Source: Deltaproteobacteria bacterium
GTDB lineage: Bacteria > Desulfobacterota > Anaeroferrophillalia > Anaeroferrophillales > Tharpellaceae
Assembly (NCBI GenBank): GCA_013153415.1
Contig: JAADEO010000145.1
Span: 1 to 23,055 of the forward strand
Length of the DNA: 23,055 bases
Direction of reading: 5' to 3'
Shown here: in pieces, positions 13,654 through 20,951 of the stretch
Layout of the letters: each line of letters starts with the position of its first letter
Numbering within the stretch: the first letter of the stretch is position 1
Program-made: the position numbers and the translations under genes
Notes under the pieces: generated by a model
Database searches by the model: none
Seen by the model: only the letters and a program-made list of their open reading frames with translations
Told to the model about the DNA's origin: nothing

Positions 13654-15333
13654 ATGGGTTACACACCTGAAATGCTCGACCTGATCAAGCGGGTCGAGGC
13701 CAGCCGTCCGGAAAGACTGGAACGGAGCAAGAAAGGGATCGATTTCGAACCTTTGACCCTGGCCGGCCGGGAGGAGGTTCTGAGCAAGTTCCATCCCGAC
13801 TACAAGCCCGAGGGCCGGCGTCCGGTAAAGGTCGGGCCGAGCAAGGGCGAAGCCTACCCCGATGAGTTCGCCGATGTTCTCGAATCGCGGGCGCGGCTGC
13901 TGGTCGGTAGTGAAGAACTGGAAAAACTGACCGAGTACGAAACCGAGGTCCTGGTGATCGGCGGTGGCGGCGGCGGCACTTCGGCCGCGCTGATGGCCCA
14001 GGAGAACGGCTGCAAGGTTATCCTTGCCACCAAGTTGCGCCATGGCGACGCCAACACGGTAATGGCCGAAGGCGGCATCCAGGGGGCTACCCAGGAGGTC
14101 GACTCGCCCTATTATCACTATCTCGATGTCATCGGCGGCGGCCACTTCACCAATACCCCGGAACTGGTCGCGGCCCTGGCCAACGACGCCCCCCTGGTAA
14201 TCGAGTGGCTGGAAAGACTCGGGATGATGTTCGACAAGAAACCCGATGGCCGCCTCAAGGTTCGCCACGGCGGCGGCACCAGCCGTAAACGGATGCACTC
14301 GGCCGGGGATATGACCGGTTCCGAAATCATGCGGGTGTTGCGTGACGAGGTCCGCAACCGGATCGATGATATCACCGTTCTCGAGTTCTCCTCGGCAGTA
14401 GAAATTCTCAAGGACAGTCAGGGACGGGCTGCCGGAGCACTCTTCTACAATATGGAAACGGAAGAGTATTTCGTCATCAAGGCCAAGGCTACGATCATCG
14501 CCACCGGCGGATACGGCCGTCTCCATATCCAGGGATTCGCCACCACCAACCATTACGGAGCCACCGCTGATGGCCTGGTGATCGGCTACCGGGCCGGAGT
14601 CCCGCTGGCCTTCATGCATTCGACCCAGTATCATCCCACCGGGGTCGCTTTCCCGGAACAGAATATCGGCCTGCTGATAACCGAGAAAGTGCGCGGTCTG
14701 GGGGCCAACCTGCTCAATATCGAAGGCGAGCAGTTTGTTTTCGAACGTGAACCCCGTGATGTCGAATCAGCCTGTATCATTCGCGAATGCCTGGAACGGG
14801 GCAAGGGAATCATCACTCCTACCGGCCGGGTCGGAGTCTGGCTCGATTCGCCGATGATCGAGGTGCTCGAGGGCCCGGGCGCGGTCAAGCGTGAACTGCC
14901 GGCCAAATACATCCAGTTCATGCGTTACGGGATCGACATCTCCAAGGTGCCGATGCTGGTCTATCCGACCCTCCATTACCAGAACGGCGGCCTGACCATC
15001 AACGATACCAGCGCCACCTGTGTCCCCGGTCTCTTCGCAGCCGGCGAGGCCACCGGCGGAGTCCATGGTGAAAACCGTCTGATGGGCAACTCGCTGCTCG
15101 ATATCACGGTTTTCGGTCGTCGCGCCGGTACCAACGCCGCGGCTTATGCCCAGGGCGTGGAGGGTGAGATCAAGGGACTCAATATGGACCATGTTGAGGC
15201 TTTCCACAAAGAGCTCGACGAGGCCGGGATCGAAACCGATCGTTGCGCCCCGATGCTGCTGCCCAACTACACCCGTGAAGAGGTGATGGAAAAACAGCTG
15301 ACCACCCGTTATCAGGGCGGAATCCGGGCTTAG
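13654..15333 (+). CDS. frdA: Soluble fumarate reductase / succinate dehydrogenase flavoprotein
   Basis: This 559-residue flavoprotein interconverts fumarate and succinate. The FAD fold is VLVIGGGGGGTSAALMA (99-115). Catalytic residues of the family are present: His327 (QYHPTG), Glu344 and Arg347 (TEKVRG), Arg368 (PRDVES), His441 (PTLHYQNGG) and Arg475 (HGENRLMGNSLL). At the covalent-flavin position, where Escherichia coli FrdA has SHTVAAEGG, this protein has ANTVMAEGG; Asn134 replaces the His, so FAD should be noncovalent. A leader of about 95 residues precedes the FAD fold, and only about 75 residues follow the HGENR motif, against roughly 200 in membrane enzymes. GAGGT six bases before ATG 13654 supports the start. 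The operon and the lack of anchor subunits point to a cytoplasmic enzyme fed by the Hdr system. NadB (L-aspartate oxidase) is a less likely alternative. Confidence 0.88.
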   Translation: MGYTPEMLDLIKRVEASRPERLERSKKGIDFEPLTLAGREEVLSKFHPDYKPEGRRPVKVGPSKGEAYPDEFADVLESRARLLVGSEELEKLTEYETEVLVIGGGGGGTSAALMAQENGCKVILATKLRHGDANTVMAEGGIQGATQEVDSPYYHYLDVIGGGHFTNTPELVAALANDAPLVIEWLERLGMMFDKKPDGRLKVRHGGGTSRKRMHSAGDMTGSEIMRVLRDEVRNRIDDITVLEFSSAVEILKDSQGRAAGALFYNMETEEYFVIKAKATIIATGGYGRLHIQGFATTNHYGATADGLVIGYRAGVPLAFMHSTQYHPTGVAFPEQNIGLLITEKVRGLGANLLNIEGEQFVFEREPRDVESACIIRECLERGKGIITPTGRVGVWLDSPMIEVLEGPGAVKRELPAKYIQFMRYGIDISKVPMLVYPTLHYQNGGLTINDTSATCVPGLFAAGEATGGVHGENRLMGNSLLDITVFGRRAGTNAAAYAQGVEGEIKGLNMDHVEAFHKELDEAGIETDRCAPMLLPNYTREEVMEKQLTTRYQGGIRA

Positions 15334-15356
15334 TCCACAAGTCAGAAGGAGGAATA

Positions 15357-16523
15357 ATGAAAATACATGAATACCAGGCCAAGGCCCTTCTCAAGGAGGC
15401 CGGGGTCGCGGTGCCCAAGGGGGTGCCGGTTTTCAGTCTCGACGAGGTTGAGAAGGCGGTCAACGAGCTTGGCGGCGGTACCGTCGTCGTCAAGGCCCAG
15501 ATTCACGCCGGCGGCCGCGGCAAGGGCGGCGGCGTCAAGGTTGTCAATGGCCTCGAAGAAGCCAAAAAAACCGCTTCCGAAATTCTCGGCATGCAGCTGG
15601 TGACGCATCAGACCGGTCCCGAGGGCCGCAAGGTCAGGCGCCTGCTGATCGAAGAGGGCATGGATATCAAGAAAGAGTACTACTTCGGGATCGTCGTCGA
15701 TCGGGCCCGGGAGTGCCCGGTGATCATGGCCAGTACCGAAGGGGGGATGGAGATCGAGAAGGTCGCCGCCGAAACTCCGGAGAAGATCATCAAAGAATAT
15801 GTCGATCCGGCCCTGGGACTGCGTCCCTTCCAGGCCGCCAAGATCGCTTACGGACTCGGCTTCGAAGGCAAGATCGTGCGTCAGGCCAGTGCCCTTTTCA
15901 TGAACCTCTACAAGGTGTTCGTGGCTCAGGACTGCTCGCTGGTGGAGATCAATCCCCTGGTCGAGACCGGTGACGGCCGGGTCCTGGCGCTGGATGCCAA
16001 AATCAATTTCGACGACAACGCCTTCTACCGCCATAAGGATCTCTGGAGCGAGTTGCGGGATTTCGACGAAGAGGAGCCGCTCGAGATCGAAGCATCCAAG
16101 TATGGGCTCAACTATATCAAGCTCGACGGCGAGGTCGGTTGCATGGTCAACGGCGCCGGCCTGGCCATGGCGACCATGGATATCATCAAGCTGGCCGGGG
16201 CCGAACCCGCCAACTTTCTCGATGTCGGGGGCGGTGCCAATGCCGAATCGGTGGCCAACGCTTTTCGCATCATCCTTTCCGATCCCAATGTCAAGGCCGT
16301 GCTGGTCAATATCTTCGGCGGCATCGTCCGCTGCGACCGGATTGCCGGCGGCATCATCGAAGCTACCAAGATGGTCGATGTCAACGTTCCGCTGGTGGTT
16401 CGGCTCGAAGGTACCAACGCCGAGGAGGCCTCGAAGATTCTTGAGGAATCGGGAATTGAAATGATTGTCGCCCGGGGCCTGGCTGATGCCGCCGAAAAGG
16501 TTGTGGCCTCGTTCAAAAAGTAG
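15357..16523 (+). CDS. sucC: Succinate-CoA ligase (ADP- or GDP-forming), beta subunit
   Basis: This subunit interconverts succinate, CoA and ATP with succinyl-CoA, ADP and phosphate, together with the alpha subunit. The 388-residue length is standard. An ATP-grasp domain begins MKIHEYQAKALL and carries VKAQIHAGGRGKGGGVK (45-61). The CoA-ligase domain carries VNIFGGIVRCDRIAGG (about 317-332), the loop that contacts the phosphohistidine. A strong AAGGAGG site lies five bases before ATG 15357. Placed just after the fumarate reductase genes, it takes the succinate made upstream, or in the other direction provides it. Confidence 0.97.
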   Translation: MKIHEYQAKALLKEAGVAVPKGVPVFSLDEVEKAVNELGGGTVVVKAQIHAGGRGKGGGVKVVNGLEEAKKTASEILGMQLVTHQTGPEGRKVRRLLIEEGMDIKKEYYFGIVVDRARECPVIMASTEGGMEIEKVAAETPEKIIKEYVDPALGLRPFQAAKIAYGLGFEGKIVRQASALFMNLYKVFVAQDCSLVEINPLVETGDGRVLALDAKINFDDNAFYRHKDLWSELRDFDEEEPLEIEASKYGLNYIKLDGEVGCMVNGAGLAMATMDIIKLAGAEPANFLDVGGGANAESVANAFRIILSDPNVKAVLVNIFGGIVRCDRIAGGIIEATKMVDVNVPLVVRLEGTNAEEASKILEESGIEMIVARGLADAAEKVVASFKK

Positions 16524-16536
16524 AGGAGATAGCAGT

Positions 16537-17409
16537 ATGTCTATACTTGTCAATAAAGATAGCAAGATTGTGGTCCAGGGGATCACCGGCAATGAAGGGA
16601 TGTTCCATGCCCGCCAGTGCATTGCCTACGGCACCCGGGTGGTGGCCGGAGTGACCCCCGGTAAAGGCGGCCAGAAGATGGACGAGGTGCCGGTCTTCAA
16701 TACCGTCGATGCCGCGGTTCGGGGTGCCGGAGCCAATGTCTCGCTGATTTTCGTGCCGCCGCCGTTTGCCGCCGATGCCATCATGGAGGCGGTTGATGCC
16801 GGAGTCGATCTGGTGGTCTGCATTACCGAGGGAATTCCGACTCTGGATATGCTCAAGGTCAAGGCCTTCATGAAAGGCAAAAAGACCCGCCTGATCGGTC
16901 CCAACTGTCCTGGTGTGATCACGCCTGACGAAGCCAAGGTTGGAATTATGCCCGGTTTTATCCATAAGAAAGGCACTGTCGGGGTTATTTCGCGCAGCGG
17001 CACCCTGACCTACGAAGCCGTCAAACAGCTGACCGAGCGTGACCTCGGCCAGTCGACCTGCATCGGTATCGGCGGCGATCCCATCATCGGCAGCCAGTTT
17101 ATCGACCTTCTCGCCCTCTTTGAGGATGATGCCGAAACCGAGGCCGTGGTCATGATCGGCGAGATCGGCGGTACCGCCGAGGAGGAAGCGGCCGAATTCG
17201 TCAAAAACAATATGAGCAAACCGGTGATCGGTTTCATCGCCGGCCAGACCGCTCCTCCGGGTCGCCGCATGGGGCATGCCGGGGCCATCATCGCCGGGGG
17301 CAAGGGTACTGCGGCCGAAAAGATGGCCGCCATGACTGCTGCCGGTATTCATGTCGTCAAGAGCCCGGCCGATATCGGGGCTACCGTGGTCAAGGCCCTG
17401 GGTCGCTGA
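16537..17409 (+). CDS. sucD: Succinate-CoA ligase, alpha subunit
   Basis: This 290-residue product binds CoA and carries the phosphorylated histidine, His247 in RRMGHAGAIIAGGKG. Other markers are the N-terminal CoA-binding motif VQGITGNEGMFH (13-24), GPNCPGVITP (121-130) and the IGEIGGTAEEEAA stretch (207-219). I chose ATG 16537, which has GAGGAG (16523-16528) at eight bases; an upstream in-frame ATG at 16465 lies inside sucC and would add residues with no family match. It is the last gene of the operon and is followed by a strong terminator. The subunit pair is complete, so succinyl-CoA synthesis should be functional. Confidence 0.97.
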   Translation: MSILVNKDSKIVVQGITGNEGMFHARQCIAYGTRVVAGVTPGKGGQKMDEVPVFNTVDAAVRGAGANVSLIFVPPPFAADAIMEAVDAGVDLVVCITEGIPTLDMLKVKAFMKGKKTRLIGPNCPGVITPDEAKVGIMPGFIHKKGTVGVISRSGTLTYEAVKQLTERDLGQSTCIGIGGDPIIGSQFIDLLALFEDDAETEAVVMIGEIGGTAEEEAAEFVKNNMSKPVIGFIAGQTAPPGRRMGHAGAIIAGGKGTAAEKMAAMTAAGIHVVKSPADIGATVVKALGR

Positions 17410-17435
17410 TCCGACAAATTTTTTCAATTTATTTC

Positions 17436-17480
17436 AGAGCCGCCAGTTGCCGTTCTACCGGTTATCTGGCGGCTCTTTTT
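17436..17480 (+). terminator. Rho-independent terminator after sucD
   Basis: AGAGCCGCCAG (17436-17446) pairs perfectly with CTGGCGGCTCT (17466-17476), an 11-bp GC-rich stem with a 19-base loop, followed by four further T. It closes the long operon. The same hairpin could slow transcription coming from the convergent phosphodiesterase gene, but on that strand it is followed by an A-rich rather than T-rich sequence. Confidence 0.9.
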
Positions 17481-17501
17481 GTTTGTGGCCGGGGAGAGGA
17501 G

Positions 17502-17975
17502 TCAGTCCAGATCGATGAAACGGGGGAGTGCCTGCCGCTGGTTGATTTCGAGCAGGGCCATTGAAACCGGCAGACGTCCGCGCCGGGGACCGGCACTGCC
17601 GGGATTGATATAGAGCACCCCTTGGCGGATGAAACTTTCCGGTCGGTGGGTGTGGCCGAAAACCACGATGTCGATACCCGCGGCTTTGGGGTCGAGATCG
17701 AGCCGTCCCAGGTCGTGGAGAATGTAGAAGGTGAGATTTGCGATATCCAGCATTTCGGTTGCCGGAAGCTGCGGATTGCGGTCCATGTTGCCGCCGACCG
17801 CGGTGACCGGGGCCAGGTTCGAAAGCGCAGCGATTGTTTCATGGCAGCAGATATCGCCGGCATGGAGGATGGCCTGGCAGCCGGCGCTTTCGAGTTGCTG
17901 CAGGACTTTCGGGTGCATTCGCCCGTGGGTGTCGGACACCAGGCCCACGGTAGCCGTCTCAAGTTTCTCTGTCAC
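17502..17975 (-). CDS. YfcE/MJ0936-type metallophosphoesterase
   Basis: This 157-residue protein is a small cytoplasmic calcineurin-like phosphodiesterase with a two-metal site. All family motifs are visible: SDTHG (Asp15, His17), HAGDI (Asp41), GGNMD (Asn63), a His at 88, GHTH (His108, His110) and the NPGSAGPRRG signature (125-134). The start is GTG 17975, with AGAGGGA eight bases upstream; an ATG eight bases earlier is out of frame and soon meets a stop. The reading frame stays open upstream to 18194, but that part would overlap the promoter region and matches nothing. Members hydrolyse phosphodiesters in vitro and the physiological substrate is usually unknown. It faces the Suc operon and is divergent from fprA. 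Confidence 0.92.
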   Translation of the reverse strand: MTEKLETATVGLVSDTHGRMHPKVLQQLESAGCQAILHAGDICCHETIAALSNLAPVTAVGGNMDRNPQLPATEMLDIANLTFYILHDLGRLDLDPKAAGIDIVVFGHTHRPESFIRQGVLYINPGSAGPRRGRLPVSMALLEINQRQALPRFIDLD

Positions 17976-18027
17976 AGTGCCATTCCCTCTTTCAGGTCGG
18001 ATGGATGGGTTTGGTTTTCGGGATGAT

Positions 18028-18033
18028 ATTATA
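18028..18033 (-). promoter_or_regulatory. Perfect -10 box for the phosphodiesterase gene
   Basis: The minus strand reads TATAAT here, about 53 bp upstream of the GTG start. No good -35 hexamer is found 16-18 bp further up (the best is TACAGT), so an activator or a weak -35 may be involved. It lies back to back with the fprA promoter. Confidence 0.45.
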
Positions 18034-18056
18034 ACCGTGCCGGTTTGTAAACTGTA

Positions 18057-18085
18057 TTGACTTAGTATTATTTTTGCGTTATAAA
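18057..18085 (+). promoter_or_regulatory. Sigma70-type promoter of the flavodiiron protein gene
   Basis: TTGACT (18057-18062) and TATAAA (18080-18085) are separated by exactly 17 bp, each one mismatch from consensus. Transcription would start near 18092, giving a leader of about 38 nt with an AGGAGG site at 18114-18119. No operator palindrome is obvious. Confidence 0.8.
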
Positions 18086-18129
18086 ATCGGCAATGAAATA
18101 GCAGCCTGCTGACAGGAGGATTTGATCTG

Positions 18130-19371
18130 ATGAGTAAAACCGATACCAATAAAGCAGTAAAGATTATCGATGGCGTCTGGTGGGTTGGCGTCAACGATCA
18201 CGATAATCCTCTTTTCGAGGGGATGTGGGCCCTGCCCGACGGGATGCGTTACAATGCTTACCTGGTCCAGGGGAGTGAAAAAACCGCCCTGATCGAGTTG
18301 GCCCGCAATGGGTTTGCGGAACCTTTCCTTGAGAAGGTACGGGAGGTCGTGCCGCTGGAGAAGATCGACTATATAATCCACAATCACCTGGAACCGGATC
18401 ATTCCGGGATCATTCCGGTGGTTTACGAGGCCTGTCCCCAGGCCCAGGTGCTGGCCACCGCCAAAGGGAAGAACTTTCTTCACCAGTTCTATGGTGAAGG
18501 GGAGCGGGTGACCGCGGTCAAGGATGGCGACAGCATCGATCTGGGGGGGCGCACCCTGAAGTTTCTCAATTACCCCTGGCTTCACTGGCCGGACACGATG
18601 TTCACCTATCTGGAAGAGGATAAAGTACTTTTCCCTTGCGATGCCTTCGGTGGTTTCGGGGCTCCCGAGTACGGTCTTTTCGATGACGAAATCGATCTCG
18701 AGGCCTACTGGCCTGAAGCCAAGCGCTATCTCGGCACGATCGTGGCCTCCTATCTCGGACACGTCGTCAAGGCGATCGACAAATGGGTCAAGGGCGGTAT
18801 GGGTATCAATATTCTCTGCCCCTCGCACGGTCCGGTCTACCGTGGCAACCCGATGTCGATTATCAGTCGCTACCAGGAGTGGGCCAAGAACGAGAAAGGC
18901 GACAAGGTGGTGATGATCGTCGGTTCGATGTGGGGCAACACCCACGAGATGGGGGCCATCGTCAAGCACCGGCTCGAGAACAACGGGCTCGAGGTCAAGT
19001 ATTTCGATGCCGCCACGGCCGAACCCGGCGCCGTGATGGGCGAGATGCTCCAGGCCGGTGGCATCGTCTTCGGAGCTCCGACCTATGATGCCAACATCTA
19101 TCCCCGTCTCGAGTATTTTCTCATGCTCTTCAAGGGAAAAAAGAAGAACGGCTACCCGGTTGCGGCTTTCACTCAGAACAGTTGGAATGTCAACGTCATG
19201 CCCAAGATCAACGCCTATCTCGAGGCCATGAAATCCCAGCTCATCGAGCCCCAGGTGGTCGGCCACGGGACTCCTGATGAAGAGGTCAAAAAAGAGCTCG
19301 AGGAGATGGCCGACAACCTGACCCTGGTCATGAAAAACGTCTGCGTCTGTCCGGCCCCGGTCAAAAGCTGA
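18130..19371 (+). CDS. fprA: Flavodiiron protein (FprA / rubredoxin:oxygen oxidoreductase type)
   Basis: Flavodiiron proteins reduce oxygen to water, or nitric oxide to nitrous oxide, and protect anaerobes. The 413-residue product is the simple two-domain class. The N-terminal metallo-beta-lactamase domain carries the di-iron ligands His86, Glu88, Asp90 and His91 (NHLEPDHSG), His152 (LHWPDTM), Asp171 (PCDAFGGFG) and His233 (PSHGP). A flavodoxin domain follows, with the FMN loop GSMWGNTHEMG (265-275). No fused rubredoxin or flavin reductase domain is present, so an external donor such as rubredoxin is expected; none is encoded nearby. The start ATG 18130 has AGGAGG ten bases upstream. It has its own promoter and terminator, so it is a one-gene unit, most likely for oxygen defence of the oxygen-sensitive Hdr and fumarase clusters. 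Confidence 0.95.
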   Translation: MSKTDTNKAVKIIDGVWWVGVNDHDNPLFEGMWALPDGMRYNAYLVQGSEKTALIELARNGFAEPFLEKVREVVPLEKIDYIIHNHLEPDHSGIIPVVYEACPQAQVLATAKGKNFLHQFYGEGERVTAVKDGDSIDLGGRTLKFLNYPWLHWPDTMFTYLEEDKVLFPCDAFGGFGAPEYGLFDDEIDLEAYWPEAKRYLGTIVASYLGHVVKAIDKWVKGGMGINILCPSHGPVYRGNPMSIISRYQEWAKNEKGDKVVMIVGSMWGNTHEMGAIVKHRLENNGLEVKYFDAATAEPGAVMGEMLQAGGIVFGAPTYDANIYPRLEYFLMLFKGKKKNGYPVAAFTQNSWNVNVMPKINAYLEAMKSQLIEPQVVGHGTPDEEVKKELEEMADNLTLVMKNVCVCPAPVKS

Positions 19372-19415
19372 GGATCGCGGCTGCGGTCGGCTGGCGGATA
19401 AAAGGGTTCAATTGC

Positions 19416-19460
19416 AAGGTCCGGGGCGGTTGTGTATGCGTCCCGGACCTTTTGCTTTTT
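19416..19460 (+). terminator. Rho-independent terminator after fprA
   Basis: AAGGTCCGGG (19416-19425) pairs perfectly with CCCGGACCTT (19442-19451), a 10-bp stem with a 16-base loop. The tail TTGCTTTTTT continues to about 19461. Confidence 0.9.
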
Positions 19461-19467
19461 TACCGGC

Positions 19468-19496
19468 TTGTTTTTATCCCTCTTTTTATGTAAGAT
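19468..19496 (+). promoter_or_regulatory. Possible promoter of the RND efflux operon
   Basis: TTGTTT (19468-19473) and TAAGAT (19491-19496) are spaced by 17 bp. Both hexamers are mediocre (3/6 and 4/6). They lie in the right place, between the fprA terminator and the first efflux gene. No regulator gene of the TetR or MarR type is present in the window. Confidence 0.35.
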
Positions 19497-19541
19497 CCTT
19501 CACGATTTCCCCAATCTTTCTGTTTTCCCGAGGTTTTACGG

Positions 19542-20951
19542 TTGAAGCGGTTATTCCTGATATTTTTTCTGCTGGGCGTACTGGTGCTGGCCGGGGCCTG
19601 CAACGGGCTCAAAGAAGAAGTCGCCCAGCCGCTGCCGGAAGATTTTCCGACCCGCTTTTCCCTCTATTCCAAATCCGAGAAAATCCGGCCGGCCTGGTGG
19701 CTCGAGTTTGATAGCCGTGAACTGACCCGCTTGGAGGATCTTTCCCTGGGCCGCAATCTGACCCTGGCCGAGGCCCGGGCCCGGCTCGGACAGGCCCGTT
19801 TCAAGGCTCTGAAAACCGGGGCCCTCAGCTGGCCCGAGGTCAATCTCGAAGGCAGTCGCAGTCGCCTGCAGTCGGACGGCAAGGGTCGGCCCCGGCGGAT
19901 CGAGGATTACTGGTCGGCGGGCGGAGCCGTTTTCTACGAGGTCGATCTCTGGGGCCGGATCCGGGCCCTGACTAAGAGCGAGCTGGAGCGCTACCAGGCT
20001 TCGCGCGAGGATCTCAAGACCGCGGTGATCACGGTCAGCGGGGCGGTGGCCGAAAACTGGGTCGAGCTGATCGCCAACCGCCGTCATTACGATCTTTTCT
20101 TACAGCAGCTCGAACTCCAGCATAAACTTCTCCAGTTGGTCGTCAGCCGTTTCCCGCTGGGTAAAGCCACGGCGCTGGATGTCTACCAGCAGCAGCAGAT
20201 CATCGCGAAACTCAAGACTTCGATGATTCCGACCCTGAGCAACCAGAAGGTTCTCAAACGCAGCCTGGCCCGGCTCGCCGGCCGTACCCGGCTCGATGAT
20301 AAATTTTTCCAGGCCCGCGATTTCCCCGAGGTAGGCTCCCTGCCGCCGCTCGGTCTGCCGGCCGATCTGCTGGCGGCCCGGCCCGACGTCCGGGCTGCCG
20401 GTCTTAGGCTCGAGGCCGACCAGTGGAATGTGGCCGCGGCCCGGGCCGACCGCCTGCCGGCCATCCGCCTGACCGCCTCCGGCTACTACAATGGCGAAGA
20501 CAGCAACTCCCTGTTCGACAACTGGATCATCAACCTGGCCGGCAACCTGACCGCCCCGATCTTCGACGGCGGCCGCCGCCGGGCCGAGGTCGGCCGGACC
20601 CGGGCCGTGGTCGATGAGCGGCTGGCGACCTACCGGAAAACTGTGATCAACGCGGTCCACGAAGTCGAAAACGCCATGACCCGGGAACAGGAAGCGACCG
20701 ATACCCTGAAATACCTGAAAAGACAGCTTGAGCTTTCCCGCCGGACCCTGCGCGAGGCCCGCCGGCGCTACCTCAACGGCAACAGCGATTTTATCAATGT
20801 ACTCAACGAAGAGCTCAACACCCTGCAGCTTGAACACGATATCATCAGCCAGGAGAAACAGGTGGTTCTGGCCCGGATCGCTCTCTACAAGACCCTGGGC
20901 GGCAGCTGGCTTGAGCAGGTGACGGCTGGATACGATAAGGATAAGAAATGA
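19542..20951 (+). CDS. RND efflux outer-membrane lipoprotein (TolC/OprM/NodT family)
   Basis: This protein forms the outer-membrane exit duct of a tripartite efflux pump. The 469-residue product starts with a signal peptide (MKRLFLIFFLLGVLVLAGAC) ending in a probable lipidated Cys20; the lipobox is slightly atypical, with Ala at -3. Two outer-membrane-efflux repeats follow. Family landmarks are AVFYEVDLWGRIRA, the LPADLLAARPDVRAAG motif (about 282-297), LTAPIFDGGRRRAEVG, and the second hairpin ending in RRRYLNGNSDFINVLNEE. The start codon is TTG 19542 with GAGG (19530-19533) eight bases before it; no ATG gives a proper signal peptide. Its stop overlaps the next start by four bases. The pump substrate cannot be told from sequence. 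Confidence 0.93.
   Translation: MKRLFLIFFLLGVLVLAGACNGLKEEVAQPLPEDFPTRFSLYSKSEKIRPAWWLEFDSRELTRLEDLSLGRNLTLAEARARLGQARFKALKTGALSWPEVNLEGSRSRLQSDGKGRPRRIEDYWSAGGAVFYEVDLWGRIRALTKSELERYQASREDLKTAVITVSGAVAENWVELIANRRHYDLFLQQLELQHKLLQLVVSRFPLGKATALDVYQQQQIIAKLKTSMIPTLSNQKVLKRSLARLAGRTRLDDKFFQARDFPEVGSLPPLGLPADLLAARPDVRAAGLRLEADQWNVAAARADRLPAIRLTASGYYNGEDSNSLFDNWIINLAGNLTAPIFDGGRRRAEVGRTRAVVDERLATYRKTVINAVHEVENAMTREQEATDTLKYLKRQLELSRRTLREARRRYLNGNSDFINVLNEELNTLQLEHDIISQEKQVVLARIALYKTLGGSWLEQVTAGYDKDKK

Noticed and set aside
13654..15333. L-aspartate oxidase (NadB)
   Set aside because: The adjacent iron-sulfur subunit and the fumarase and sucCD context fit fumarate reductase; no other NAD-synthesis gene is present.
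15342..16622. 426-codon minus-strand frame opposite sucC
   Set aside because: The plus strand encodes an unmistakable SucC with a strong ribosome site; the antisense product matches no family.
18079..19266. 395-codon minus-strand frame opposite fprA
   Set aside because: The plus strand encodes a flavodiiron protein with all iron ligands; the antisense frame is a codon-bias shadow.
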